From Gemmatimonadota bacterium (lineage in GTDB: Bacteria > Gemmatimonadota > Gemmatimonadetes > Longimicrobiales > Gaopeijiaceae): a stretch of 37,881 bases of DNA. Below are positions 25,301-34,621 of this stretch, in pieces. The notes under the pieces are model-generated. The model had not been told where the DNA came from, did no database searches, and saw nothing but the letters and a program-made list of their open reading frames with translations. Each line of letters opens with the position of its first letter. Position 1 is the stretch's first letter. The DNA is taken from assembly GCA_009692205.1 (NCBI GenBank), contig SHZR01000025.1, positions 1-37,881 of the forward strand, written 5' to 3'. The position numbers and the translations under genes are program-made.

Positions 25301-25367
25301 CGAGCGCGGCGAGCGGCGCGACGAACGCGAACGAGACGCGCTTGATAAGCCGACGGGTGCTCGCCAC
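22347..25367 (-). CDS. Secreted gluzincin peptidase - PD40 propeller - Omp85-like barrel fusion
   Basis: This is a protein of about 1006 residues in three parts. After a signal peptide ending near AARGQ comes a zinc-peptidase domain. HELAH (residues 133-137) and the third ligand E177 (WVIEGLATW) give the HExxH...E gluzincin arrangement of peptidase-MA-like families. Residues about 305-600 carry five or more PD40/TolB-type blades (PSVSPDGATLVYA, PRLSPDGRWIAAT, PSWSPDSRWVVWSSD). The last 350 residues form a beta-rich region ending in FDAGNAW and the aromatic C-terminus AGLSF, as in Omp85/BamA-type barrels. I choose the GTG at 25365-25367 because GGAGG lies 7 nt upstream, although an ATG eight codons earlier is open. 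The likely site is the outer membrane; the substrate is unknown. Confidence 0.85.
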   Translation of the reverse strand: MASTRRLIKRVSFAFVAPLAALVLQATAARGQAPADDWRTLTTEHFRVTFPAPLEELGRRAASVAEVAYAELSEVFLEPRSGRVDLLITDHTDGSNGYAQVVPSNRITVFARPPLDGPSLAYFDDWMELVITHELAHIVHLDHTKNPIGRVLRAVFGRAEDGWPFFPGIATPGWVIEGLATWYESELTTAGRVNGTFHEMILRTAALEGRFESIGQAGGASPVWPAGSRPYAYGSMFFEHLLDRYGEDRMVAFVDAVAGQWIPYRLNAAGRSAFGVSLSEAWREWTEVVATRQSAFDAELAENGPVTEPERLTTGARWAFYPSVSPDGATLVYARADGRSDIQLYRRSVDGGEGRAVGRTNGLSAFGWMPDGRLLFSQLEQDGPHRAYADLYVMDMDGATERITRGARVEQPSVAPDGAWAVAVQNADGTNALVRVDLASGSVSMLVAPRADVHWAFPRLSPDGRWIAATHWEPGAYLDVVILDAANGREVHRVTRDRAVDLAPSWSPDSRWVVWSSDRTGVMNVLGAEVDPQSGRAGAPRQLTNVRTGVAYPSIDPAGQWLYVSGYHVDGWEAERVPFDPESARAAPAPDDRFAPPPGAPPTRVGAPGLVEGYSVWPTLLPRHWQLRVRDPVVVPAGTSSPEKELLGYGIGAETSGYDLVGRHAYGVYAQAFTSGRKVEGGLAYAYQGLGNPVLSVRAEQLWEFGGRNRVRATPDILYVLERERAVDASVTLLSPRWRRSLSLTLGGGFVWEARELLASNLQPTNQYVHTSPKSTLGELRLAAGYSTARTASFQTGGSRGFSATVQGRSRRHLALSSADVGIIRVDRTFAEVTGRARAYVPLWGGGHATHVLALQLAGGSAFGLGAQLGHFGVGGATGLPEDVTGLELFGGSYLFLPVRGYARSVRVGRYAWSSTAEYRFPIALLNRGLGAWPLHFDRVVGSLFFDAGNAWDPNPRGGAVASLGAEVTVGLLGFFNSGLLVRTGSALPLVGGGGAEVYVRAGLSF

Positions 25368-25396
25368 CCTTCTGCCTCCTCTCCACTTCATCGGCC

Positions 25397-26077
25397 ATGT
25401 CCTCCGAAGAGAGCTTCTGGTTTCGCGTCGGCTACGAACTCGAACGCGCCAAGCTGCCTTCCGCTCCCGCGGAGGGCGGGCCGCTCGTCGGCCTCGCCGC
25501 GCGCGCCCCGCGCGCGCGAGCCCGCCCGAGTGTACACGCCGGAGAAGGACTCGTCACCGAGGAGCTGCTCACCGCGGGCATTACGGCGATCTCCGCCCGT
25601 CTCCTCGACGCGTGGCAACCTAAACGCAAGGCAAGCTTCAAGCGACTCCTCTGGGCTGGGGCCGCGGGTGCCGCGGCTGCGCTTCTGCTCGACGTGATGC
25701 GGCCGATCCTGCGTCGGCAGCCCGAGTTGCCCATCCTCGACCGAGAGACGGGAGACCGCGTCCTCGCCGGGTTGGGCCAGGGGCTCCTCTACGGAGCCGT
25801 GGTCGAGCCCCGCGTGCCGGGGCCGGCGCTGCTCAAGGGCGCCCTCTTCGGCTCGGCGGAGTACGCGGCAGATGCCGCGGGTGGACTCGCGCACCTGCTC
25901 CGGGCCCACGCGCCCCTGGGCCGCATCCCGTTCGTGGGGAAGATCCTCGAGGACATCGACCCGCGCGACCGCGTCTACGTGGAGCATTTGGCGTTCGGGA
26001 TCGTGCTCGCGCTGCTCTACGGGTCGAGCCCGTCGAGCAACGGGACGGCGCCCGACAACGAGGTCGACGACGAGTAG
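25397..26077 (+). CDS. Hypothetical membrane protein
   Basis: I do not recognise this 226-residue product. It has a hydrophilic, arginine/proline-rich first third and a clear hydrophobic helix (LLWAGAAGAAAALLLDVMRP). Two alanine/glycine-rich segments of moderate hydrophobicity follow (LGQGLLYGAVVEP and LLKGALFGSAEYAADAAGGL). A last helix (EHLAFGIVLALLYG) precedes an acidic tail. No enzyme motif is visible. The ATG lacks a ribosome-binding site. Its start is only 29 nt from the divergent peptidase/barrel start, and its 3' end overlaps that of the glycosyltransferase gene by 61 nt. Codon-position GC bias and a stop-free frame support real coding. Confidence 0.6.
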   Translation: MSSEESFWFRVGYELERAKLPSAPAEGGPLVGLAARAPRARARPSVHAGEGLVTEELLTAGITAISARLLDAWQPKRKASFKRLLWAGAAGAAAALLLDVMRPILRRQPELPILDRETGDRVLAGLGQGLLYGAVVEPRVPGPALLKGALFGSAEYAADAAGGLAHLLRAHAPLGRIPFVGKILEDIDPRDRVYVEHLAFGIVLALLYGSSPSSNGTAPDNEVDDE

Positions 26078-27693
26078 CCGTCGCCCGCCTCGCTGGCGTA
26101 GCGGGGTGGGCACATCGGGATGCGTACCTCCTCGTTCGGGCCGGGGCGCGCGTCGGACCGCTCGGCGACCGGCAGGATTCCAAGCAGCTGCGCGCCACCC
26201 GCTCCGGGCTGGCCGAACGCCCTCACGAAGCAGAAGGCCCCCGGCCGCCTGACCACGGCGGGGCCGACGAATCGACGCGCCTGGCCGTCCCACTCGTCGA
26301 TGAGGACGTACTCCGCCCCGAGGGCGTCCGCGGCGGCGAGCTGCGCGTCCGAGTCGGGATCGAACGGGAACGTCCGGCTGGGTAGGCCGCTGAGTACATA
26401 GAAGTGGCTCGGCTTCCGCGTCATGACGGAGGCGCCTTCCGGAAGCGCCTGCGACGCCCATGCGGCCGCTTCGACGAAGGCCCCCACTCCGGGGCCGTAG
26501 CACGCGAACGCGCCCTCCGCGCGGGCCACGCGCGCGCAGGCGCGCGACTCGGTCGCCGCGCGCGCCCAAGCGCCCCCCGCGGGAACCAGGATCGTGAGCA
26601 TCGCTGCGACCATGAGAAGCGCGCCGAGCAAGCGAGGAACGCGGCCCGCGAGGTCTCTTAGGGCGACCACCCCATAGAGAAAGACGAGAGGATAGAGCGG
26701 CAGGGCGAACCGGTCGCCCGACCACACCACTGGCCAGACGAGGATCAGCCCGGCGTAGAGCGGCAGGAAGAGCTCGGCCGGACCGACGCGCTCGCGCACC
26801 GTGCGCACCCACCCGTAGAGCGCGGCGACCGTCAGCGCGATGCCGAGGGCGGCAACCGCCCCACCGCCGCCCCCCACCACACCCGCCGGCCCGTGCCGCG
26901 TCACGTAGCCCACCAGGTTCGAGACCGCCCGCGGCACGAGGTCGAAGACGCCCAGCGTGCCCAGCGTCGGCTGATACGGATCGATCAGCCAGAACTCGGC
27001 ACCGTACGAGGCGGGCGCGCCCCTACCCCTCATCCACCAGGCGAGGGCCGGCACGCCGAGCGCGACCGCGGAGACCGCGAGCGCGCGCCACCGGCGCTCG
27101 AGCGCCAGCCAGGCGAAGATGGCGACGACCAGCGGCAAACCCGCGGAGCGCGTGAAGTACGCAAGCCCGGCCAGGACCACCCCGCCCGCCAGCCACCACG
27201 CCCGCCGAGCGCCGTCGGCCACGCCCCCCTCGATCGCCCAGAACGAGGCGACCGTGAGCGCGAGGAACACGGGGTCGGAGAGGACCCAGTGGCTGTAGTA
27301 GACCACCGCCGACGACGAGCCCAAAAGGATCGCCACCGCGAATGCCGGCCAGGGGCCGAGGCGGCGCTCGGCCCACAGGTAGCCGAGGCCCACCGCCGCC
27401 ACGGTCGACACCACGGCGGTCGACTTGAGCGCGACCCAGGTGCGCGCGCCGAGTCCGATGAGTGCGGCCAAGATCATCGGGAAGACCGGGGGATACTTCG
27501 TATGGGGGAGGCCCGCCGGATCGAAGACCTCCGTGTACGATCCGGTGGTGAGCAGACCGTAGGCGAGACTCACGTACGTCGAGTTGTCCCCTCCCGAGTG
27601 CGGCGCCGGGTTGAACGCACCCAGCACGAGCGCGCTGCTCACGGCGACCGAGCACGCGAGCAAGGTCCAGCGGAGCCCGCCGGCGCTCTTCAC
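26017..27693 (-). CDS. GT39/ArnT-like polytopic membrane glycosyltransferase
   Basis: This 558-residue protein has about ten to twelve hydrophobic segments and a soluble C-terminal domain of about 130 residues. The first periplasmic loop holds GGDNSTYVSLAYGLL followed by HTKYPPVFPMIL. This is the acidic-residue pattern of GT-C enzymes such as PMT/ArnT/RgtA-like transferases, which use a polyprenyl-phosphate sugar donor. The donor and acceptor cannot be told from the sequence. It starts at a GTG (27691-27693) overlapping the murQ stop as GTGA, so it is translationally coupled to murQ. The open frame runs further upstream only opposite murQ coding. Its 3' end overlaps the convergent membrane-protein gene. 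Confidence 0.82.
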   Translation of the reverse strand: MKSAGGLRWTLLACSVAVSSALVLGAFNPAPHSGGDNSTYVSLAYGLLTTGSYTEVFDPAGLPHTKYPPVFPMILAALIGLGARTWVALKSTAVVSTVAAVGLGYLWAERRLGPWPAFAVAILLGSSSAVVYYSHWVLSDPVFLALTVASFWAIEGGVADGARRAWWLAGGVVLAGLAYFTRSAGLPLVVAIFAWLALERRWRALAVSAVALGVPALAWWMRGRGAPASYGAEFWLIDPYQPTLGTLGVFDLVPRAVSNLVGYVTRHGPAGVVGGGGGAVAALGIALTVAALYGWVRTVRERVGPAELFLPLYAGLILVWPVVWSGDRFALPLYPLVFLYGVVALRDLAGRVPRLLGALLMVAAMLTILVPAGGAWARAATESRACARVARAEGAFACYGPGVGAFVEAAAWASQALPEGASVMTRKPSHFYVLSGLPSRTFPFDPDSDAQLAAADALGAEYVLIDEWDGQARRFVGPAVVRRPGAFCFVRAFGQPGAGGAQLLGILPVAERSDARPGPNEEVRIPMCPPRYASEAGDGYSSSTSLSGAVPLLDGLDP

Positions 27694-28592
27694 TTCCCGA
27701 GGTCCCCGACCACGCGCGAGACGGTGCCACCCGCTTCGTCGAGGCGCCTCCGCGCCTCCACGGCATCGAGCCCCAGCTTGCCCATCACCAGCGCGGTCTT
27801 CACGTGCCCGCCCGCGCGCTCGAGCAGCTCGCCCGCCTCGGCACGGTCCACGCCGAGCATCGTCTCCAGCATGCGCTCGCCTCGGTCGCGGAGCTTCTCG
27901 CACGTGACCTGGAGATCGACCATGAGATTTCCGTACACCTTGCCCAACCGCACCATCGCGCCGGTGGTGATCGTGTTCAGCACGAGCTTGGTCGCCGTGC
28001 CGGCCTTCATGCGCGTGGATCCCGTGATGACCTCGGGACCGACGAGCGGCGCGATCACCACGTCGTGCTTCGCGATGAGCTCGGCCGACGGGTGCGTGCA
28101 GAGCAGGAAGCCGGTGCGAGCGCCCAGCGCACGCGCACGGTCCAGCGCGCCGTGCACGTAGGGCGTGGTCCCCGACGTGGCGATCCCCAGGACGAAGTCG
28201 CGCGTGCCGACGCCGATCTCGTCCATCGCGGCGGCGCCGGCGACCGGGGAGTCCTCGGCGCCTTCCTTCGCCCTCACCAAGGCCTCGTGGCCACCCGCGA
28301 TCACGCCCAGGACCATCCACGGGTCGGTGCCGTAGGTGGGCGGCATCTCGGCCGCGTCGAGCACGCCGAGTCGACCCGAAGTGCCCGCGCCCACATAGAT
28401 GAGGCGCCCGCCGCTCCGGAACGCCTGCTCGGCGAGCTCGAGCGCCCGCGCGATCGCCTCACGCTCCTCGCCGACCGCCTCGGCCACCAAGCGATCCTCG
28501 GCGTTGATGAGGTCGACGATGCCGAGCGCGTCCAACTCGTCGATCCGCTGGGACTTGGGATTGCGCTGCTCGGTGAGGCGGCGGTCGTGCAT
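27690..28592 (-). CDS. murQ: N-acetylmuramic acid 6-phosphate etherase
   Basis: MurQ removes the lactyl ether from MurNAc-6-phosphate to give GlcNAc-6-phosphate during cell-wall recycling. The 300-residue product shows LTEQRNPKSQRIDELDALGIV at the N-terminus. The SIS-domain motif LIYVGAGTSGRLGVLDAAEMPPTYG with the catalytic glutamate follows, then GIATSGTTPYVHGAL and GSTRMKAGTATKLVLNTITT. The C-terminal helical part ends EAGGTVSRVVGDLGK. The ATG 28590-28592 is preferred over a start 34 codons earlier. It is divergent from the gamma-glutamyltransferase gene (116 nt between) and overlaps the GT39-like gene. No anmK, nagZ or PTS MurNAc transporter is in the window. Confidence 0.95.
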   Translation of the reverse strand: MHDRRLTEQRNPKSQRIDELDALGIVDLINAEDRLVAEAVGEEREAIARALELAEQAFRSGGRLIYVGAGTSGRLGVLDAAEMPPTYGTDPWMVLGVIAGGHEALVRAKEGAEDSPVAGAAAMDEIGVGTRDFVLGIATSGTTPYVHGALDRARALGARTGFLLCTHPSAELIAKHDVVIAPLVGPEVITGSTRMKAGTATKLVLNTITTGAMVRLGKVYGNLMVDLQVTCEKLRDRGERMLETMLGVDRAEAGELLERAGGHVKTALVMGKLGLDAVEARRRLDEAGGTVSRVVGDLGK

Positions 28593-28708
28593 CGGCGCTT
28601 GCTCGACGGGTGAGCGTGGTGGACCTTGTCGTCGACCGAAGCTACCGGCGCCCTCACGACAGTGGCAACGCGTCGACCGGCGCCGGAGCGCCACGGCATC
28701 GAGCCACC

Positions 28709-30454
28709 ATGCACCGACAAAGAGGAACCCGCGTGCGACGCATACTGGCGAGCGCCGCCCTGGCCCTCGCCGCGGCGGCGTGCGCCACGGGCGGCCTGTT
28801 TCCAGGGGGCTGGCGCTACCCGGCGCGCACGGCCCCGGTCGTTACTTCCCGCGCGATGGTCGTCTCCACGGACGACTTCGCCAGCCAAGTCGGCGTCGAT
28901 GTGCTCCGCGCCGGGGGCAACGCCGTGGACGCCGCGGTCGCCGTCCAGTTCGCGCTCGCGGTCGTGAACCCCGCGGCGGGCAACATCGGTGGCGGCGGCT
29001 TCATGGTCGTGCGCCTCGCGAACAGCACGGCCGCCGCGCTCGACTTCCGCGAGAAGGCGCCGCTCGTCGCGACGCACGACATGTACCTCGACGCGGACGG
29101 CAACCTGACCGACCGCCGTCTCGTGGGGCATCTCGCGAGCGGCGTGCCCGGGAGCGTCTGGGGCATGTGGGCGGCCCACCAGCGGTATGGCGTCATTCCA
29201 TGGGCCACCCTCGTCGAGCCCGCCATCGAACTCGCGGAAGGCTTCGAGGTCACGCAGCGGTTCTACAACTGGATGGAGGAGGGCACGGTCAGGGCGCTGT
29301 CAGCCTTTCCAGCGTCCGCCGCCCAGTTCCTCCCGAGAAGTGGGCAACCCCCGGCGATCGGAGAGACGCTGCGCCAGCCCGATCTCGCGGCCACGCTGCG
29401 GCTCATCCGAGACCAGGGCCCCGATGGGTTCTACCGCGGGCGCACCGCCGATCTCATCGTCGCGGAGATGCGGCGCGGGGGAGGCATCATCACGCACGAG
29501 GACCTCGCGACGTACCAGGCCGTCTGGCGAGACCCCGTCACGTTCCGCTACCGAGGCCACACGGTCGTCTCCATGCCGCCGTCGTCGTCGGGGGGAGCGT
29601 CGATGGCCGAGATGGCCAACATCCTCGAGCGCTACGACCTGCGGTCCATGGGATGGCATTCGCCCACGTCGATCCACCTGTACGCCGAGGCGTGGAAGCG
29701 CGCGTACGCCGACCGCAACTACTACTTGGGGGATCCCGACTTCGTGGACGTGCCTCTAGAGCGGCTGACCTCGCCCGCGTACGGCGCCGAGCTCGCCGCC
29801 TCGATCTCGCTGACCGCAGCGACGCCCTCGTCGACGATCCGGCCCGGGCTCGGCGAGGCGAGGCCCGAGGGTCCGAACACGACGCACTACTCGATCGTGG
29901 ACGAGATGGGCAACGCCGTCGCGGTCACGACCACCCTCAACTCGTGGTACGGGAGCAAGGTCACCGTCGCGGGTGCGGGCTTCCTCCTCAACAACGAGAT
30001 GGACGACTTCTCGGCGCGGCCGGGAACGCCGAACCAGTACGGGCTGGTGCAGGGCGAGAACAACGCGGTCGGGCCCGCGAAGCGCATGCTGTCGGCGATG
30101 ACGCCGACGATCGTGCTCGCGCCCGATGGCTCCGTGAGGATGGTGACCGGCACGCCGGGAGGCTCGACGATCATCACGACCGTCTTCCAGACGATCTCGA
30201 ACGTGCTCGACTTCGACATGAACGTCGTCGAGGCCGTGAGCGCGCCCCGCGTGCATCACCAACACCTGCCCGACGAGATCTACTACGAGGTCGACGGACT
30301 CGACGCAGCCACCGTGCGAGCGCTGGAGGGTCTCGGCCATACCGTGGTCGAGCGCTCCGGGATCTCCGGCGACGTGCAGATGATCCTGGTCGAGAATGGC
30401 CTGTTGACCGGCTGGTCGGATCCCCGGCGGGGCGGGCGCGCGATCGGCTATTGA
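28709..30454 (+). CDS. ggt: Gamma-glutamyltransferase, probable lipoprotein
   Basis: GGT cleaves gamma-glutamyl bonds of glutathione and related peptides and can transfer the glutamyl group. The 581-residue precursor begins MHRQRGTRVRRILASAALAL with a lipobox ending AAAC, so it is probably anchored in the outer membrane facing the periplasm. The large-subunit start has AGGNAVDAAVAVQFALAVVN and GNIGGGGFMVVR. The self-processing site is N-T391-T-HYSIVD; the threonine becomes the nucleophile and N-terminus of the small subunit. MDDFSARPGTPNQYGLV and the GGSTIITTV oxyanion region follow. A longer start at 28610 lacks a signal and is rejected. The ABC transporter begins 41 nt downstream. Confidence 0.93.
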   Translation: MHRQRGTRVRRILASAALALAAAACATGGLFPGGWRYPARTAPVVTSRAMVVSTDDFASQVGVDVLRAGGNAVDAAVAVQFALAVVNPAAGNIGGGGFMVVRLANSTAAALDFREKAPLVATHDMYLDADGNLTDRRLVGHLASGVPGSVWGMWAAHQRYGVIPWATLVEPAIELAEGFEVTQRFYNWMEEGTVRALSAFPASAAQFLPRSGQPPAIGETLRQPDLAATLRLIRDQGPDGFYRGRTADLIVAEMRRGGGIITHEDLATYQAVWRDPVTFRYRGHTVVSMPPSSSGGASMAEMANILERYDLRSMGWHSPTSIHLYAEAWKRAYADRNYYLGDPDFVDVPLERLTSPAYGAELAASISLTAATPSSTIRPGLGEARPEGPNTTHYSIVDEMGNAVAVTTTLNSWYGSKVTVAGAGFLLNNEMDDFSARPGTPNQYGLVQGENNAVGPAKRMLSAMTPTIVLAPDGSVRMVTGTPGGSTIITTVFQTISNVLDFDMNVVEAVSAPRVHHQHLPDEIYYEVDGLDAATVRALEGLGHTVVERSGISGDVQMILVENGLLTGWSDPRRGGRAIGY

Positions 30455-30495
30455 GCCCCGAGGCACGCGGCTGAGGCGCTCGGGTAGCTAGCCCC

Positions 30496-32268
30496 ATGGT
30501 CGAGTTCCGCACGATCGTTTCGTACTTCCGCCCGTATGCGAAGGGGCTCGCCATCGGGCTCGTGTGCACGGCGCTCGCGAACATCCTGCAGATCGCGGCG
30601 CCATATCTCACCAAGCTGGTGATCGACGGGCTGACCGATCCGGACGTCACCGCCGGGCGCATCGCGCTCCTGGGCTCGCTCATCGTCCTGGCCGCGGGGA
30701 TCGGCGGCGTCTTCCGCTACGTGATGCGCGAGCGCCTGAACGGCATCAGCCGGCGCATCGAGACCGACCTCCGCAACGACTTCTTTCGCCATCTGCTCCG
30801 GCTCGACGCCACGTTCTACGGCACCATGCGCACGGGCGATCTCATGAGCCGCGCGACGAACGACACGTCCGCCGTGCGCATGGCCGCGGGCCCGGCCGTG
30901 ATGTACCTGGTCAACACGGCGGTGACGTTCGTGTTCGCGCTCGCCCTGATGCTCTGGATCAGCCCTCGGCTCACGCTGTTCGGGATGATCCCGATGATCG
31001 GCCTACCCGTGATCGTACTCGGATTCGGAGGCGTGATCCACCGGCGGTACGAGGAGATCCAGGAGCAGTTTTCGGCGCTCTCGACGTTCGTGCAGGAGAA
31101 CCTCACGGGCGTACGCATCGTACGCGCCTACACCCAGGAAGACGAGCAGGCCCGCCAGTTCGACGGGTACAACGAGGACTATCGCGCGCGGAACATGAGG
31201 CTCGTCCGCACCTCCGGCATGTTCCACCCGCTGCTCGGCCTGCTCTCGGGTGTCGCGATGGTCCTGGTGTTGTGGCTCGGAGGCCTCGAGGTCATGGCCC
31301 AACGGATCACGCTCGGGGATTTCGTCGCGTTCTCGCTCTACCTCGGCATGCTGGTGTGGCCCATGATCGCGCTGGGCTGGGTGGTGAACCTGTTCCAACG
31401 CGGGGAAGCCTCGATGGGGAGGCTCAACAGGGTGCTGCGAGCGCAGCCGCAGGTCGACGCGCCCGCCCACCCCACCCCGCTGGGCGAGGTGCACGGGGAG
31501 GTCGCCTTCCGCGACGTCTCCTTCACGTATCCCGGGACGGAGCGCGCGGTGCTCCAGCACGTCAGCTTCGTGGCGAAGCCCGGCGAGACGGTCGCGATCG
31601 TCGGGCCGACCGGATCGGGCAAGAGCACGGTCGTGGCATTGCTCGCGCGGCTCTACGATCCCACCCAGGGCCAGATCACGCTCGACGGCGTGCCGATCAC
31701 CGCGCTCGACCCCGCCGCTCTGCGCGCCCACATCGGCGTCGTGCCCCAGGATCCGTTCCTCTTCTCCGACTCGATCGAGCGCAACATCGCTCTCGGCCTC
31801 GCCGCGGCACGCGAGGGCGGCGACCCCGAGCACTCCGAGGTCGTGCGCCGAGCCGCCGGGGTCGCGCAGCTGCACGAGCAGATCCTCGCATTCCCCCATC
31901 AGTACACGACCATGCTCGGCGAGCGCGGCATCAACCTGTCGGGGGGCCAGAAGCAGCGCGCCACGTTGGCGCGCGCCCTGGCACGCGACCCGGTGGTACT
32001 CGTGCTCGACGACGCGCTCAGCGCCGTCGATACGCACACCGAAGCCGCGATCCTCACGGACCTCCGGGGCGCCGTACGCGGAACCACCGCGTTCATCATC
32101 AGCCACCGCGTGTCCGCGGTGATGCACGCCGACCAGATCCTGGTGATCGAGGACGGGCACATCGTCGAGCGGGGCAAGCACACCGACTTGATCGGCGCGG
32201 ACGGCACGTACGCGCGCCTACTGCGCAGGCAACTCCTCGAAGAAGGGCTGGAGATGGTTCTCTCCTAG
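30496..32268 (+). CDS. ABC exporter, fused permease and ATPase (type IV fold)
   Basis: This 590-residue half-transporter forms a dimer in the inner membrane. Residues about 15-310 hold six membrane helices with the cytoplasmic-loop coupling region. The ATPase follows: Walker A GPTGSGKST near residue 370, a Q-loop VVPQDPFLFS, the signature LSGGQKQR near 480 and Walker B VVLVLDDALSAVD with the H-loop in IISHRVSAV. This is the MsbA/multidrug-exporter architecture. The substrate cannot be predicted; lipids, peptides or drugs are all exported by this class. It follows ggt on the same strand and ends 11 nt before the convergent SNase gene. Confidence 0.93.
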   Translation: MVEFRTIVSYFRPYAKGLAIGLVCTALANILQIAAPYLTKLVIDGLTDPDVTAGRIALLGSLIVLAAGIGGVFRYVMRERLNGISRRIETDLRNDFFRHLLRLDATFYGTMRTGDLMSRATNDTSAVRMAAGPAVMYLVNTAVTFVFALALMLWISPRLTLFGMIPMIGLPVIVLGFGGVIHRRYEEIQEQFSALSTFVQENLTGVRIVRAYTQEDEQARQFDGYNEDYRARNMRLVRTSGMFHPLLGLLSGVAMVLVLWLGGLEVMAQRITLGDFVAFSLYLGMLVWPMIALGWVVNLFQRGEASMGRLNRVLRAQPQVDAPAHPTPLGEVHGEVAFRDVSFTYPGTERAVLQHVSFVAKPGETVAIVGPTGSGKSTVVALLARLYDPTQGQITLDGVPITALDPAALRAHIGVVPQDPFLFSDSIERNIALGLAAAREGGDPEHSEVVRRAAGVAQLHEQILAFPHQYTTMLGERGINLSGGQKQRATLARALARDPVVLVLDDALSAVDTHTEAAILTDLRGAVRGTTAFIISHRVSAVMHADQILVIEDGHIVERGKHTDLIGADGTYARLLRRQLLEEGLEMVLS

Positions 32269-32279
32269 CTCTTGGTGCG

Positions 32280-32816
32280 TCACCTGCACGTCCCTCGGCG
32301 ATACTCGACGGGTGTGCACGCGAACCCGTCCACGCTCCATAGCCCCGCCCCCTCCTCCTGCGCGGCATCCTGCGCTGCTTGGAGCCAGTCCACGTACTGG
32401 ACGTTGGGCGGATACGTGAGAAGGACCGCGTATCCGGTGCGGACCAGAGCCCAGTTCACCATCCTGCCCTCTGCCCACACGTAGCGAAGTGCTCGGTCGT
32501 AGCGATCCCGATCCTCGACGTCGGCCTCCACGAACACCTCACCGTCCTTCGGTATCAGGTCCGTCAGCGCCTGCGTGGCCATCGAACCGAAGGGCTCTTG
32601 GGCGCGTTCGGGAGTGTCCACGCCGAGCAAGCGAACCCGGCCGACGGGGTCACAGTCGAGCGTGTCACCGTCCACGATCCTCGTCACGGTGCAGGCGAGC
32701 ACCTCGCGCACGGGAGAGGTTGAGCCGTCGTCGAGACCCGTCTGCGCTGCGCAGCCGGCGTGCACCATGGCCGAGGCGACACCGGCCGCGAGGAGGAAAG
32801 CTCTAGCCTTGGTCAT
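32280..32816 (-). CDS. Exported SNase-like (thermonuclease-fold) nuclease, probable lipoprotein
   Basis: This 178-residue protein has a signal ending in a lipobox-like HAGC (C22). The histidine is atypical, so lipidation is tentative. The OB-fold nuclease domain follows. Its landmarks are VTRIVDGDTLDC with the calcium-binding aspartates, VRLLGVDTPERA with the first catalytic arginine and glutamate, and DRYDRALRYVW with the second arginine. These fit the R-E-R triad of staphylococcal nuclease, which cuts DNA and RNA using Ca2+. The ATG is at 32814-32816; the frame is open far upstream only opposite ychF. Two late cysteines (FACTP, GTCR) may form a disulfide. It converges with the ABC exporter and diverges from ychF. 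Confidence 0.88.
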   Translation of the reverse strand: MTKARAFLLAAGVASAMVHAGCAAQTGLDDGSTSPVREVLACTVTRIVDGDTLDCDPVGRVRLLGVDTPERAQEPFGSMATQALTDLIPKDGEVFVEADVEDRDRYDRALRYVWAEGRMVNWALVRTGYAVLLTYPPNVQYVDWLQAAQDAAQEEGAGLWSVDGFACTPVEYRRGTCR

Positions 32817-32978
32817 CGTCTCGGTCGCCGTTGTCGGGCGGACTCCACATGGCATACCTGAAAGGTATCCAGAGGCATTCCCTGGAGCGCGTTGTTGATC
32901 CATGCGTGCCTTGCCACTAGCCTCTCGCCTCCTGCGACCGGCCCCTCGGCCGCCGCTCCATTTCAGCACCTCTATCAC

Positions 32979-34091
<1,113 letters not shown>

Positions 34092-34106
34092 CGGCGGGCC
34101 TCCGCC

Positions 34107-34601
34107 CTACAACGGTTTCGCGAGGAATCGCGTCGGTTCCGGATTGCCGACACTGAAGTCTTCGAAGCCGAAGCTCCGGTAGAGCGTCTCCGCGCGCGGG
34201 TTCGCGTGTAGAACCTCGAGCGTCAGCTTGCAGCACCCCCGACTCCGCGCGTGCGCTTCGACCGCGTCCAGCAAAGCACGACCCACGCCGCGTCCTCGGT
34301 ATTCCGGCACCACGGCGAGGTCATGAATGTTCAACAGGGGTTTCGCCTGAAACGTGGACAGCCCGAAGAAGCACACCGCGAGTCCCACGGGCTCCTCCCG
34401 CGCAAACGCGAGCAGAACCAGCGCAGTAGGATGATCGCGGAGTAGCGGCACGAGCCGGTTGCGGACGTCCCCGGGCAGGGGCCTGTCTCCGCCCAGCGGA
34501 TCGACCGCGTAGGAATCCAGCACGTCCACGATCCCCGCGCAGTCCCGGGAATCGGAGAAGTTCGCTTCCCTGATGTGCAGGTCCACGGGGTGGAGCTTCA
34601 C
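34107..34601 (-). CDS. GNAT-family N-acetyltransferase
   Basis: This 164-residue single-domain acetyltransferase has the acetyl-CoA-binding motif A in NIHDLAVVPEYRGRGVGRAL (R/Q-x-x-G-x-G/A) and motif B in AETLYRSFGFEDF. The family moves an acetyl group from acetyl-CoA to an amine on a small molecule or protein. The acceptor cannot be inferred. It starts with GTG at 34599-34601. It lies 20 nt downstream of the molybdopterin oxidoreductase gene on the same strand and may share its transcript. Confidence 0.86.
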   Translation of the reverse strand: MKLHPVDLHIREANFSDSRDCAGIVDVLDSYAVDPLGGDRPLPGDVRNRLVPLLRDHPTALVLLAFAREEPVGLAVCFFGLSTFQAKPLLNIHDLAVVPEYRGRGVGRALLDAVEAHARSRGCCKLTLEVLHANPRAETLYRSFGFEDFSVGNPEPTRFLAKPL

Positions 34602-34621
34602 CAGCGTTGGATGACTCCGCT

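Noticed and set aside
32892-32920. Sigma70-type promoter for ychF (TTGTTG and CACTAG, 17-nt spacing)
   Set aside because: The -35 matches only 3 of 6 and the -10 only 2 of 6 consensus positions, which is no better than chance.
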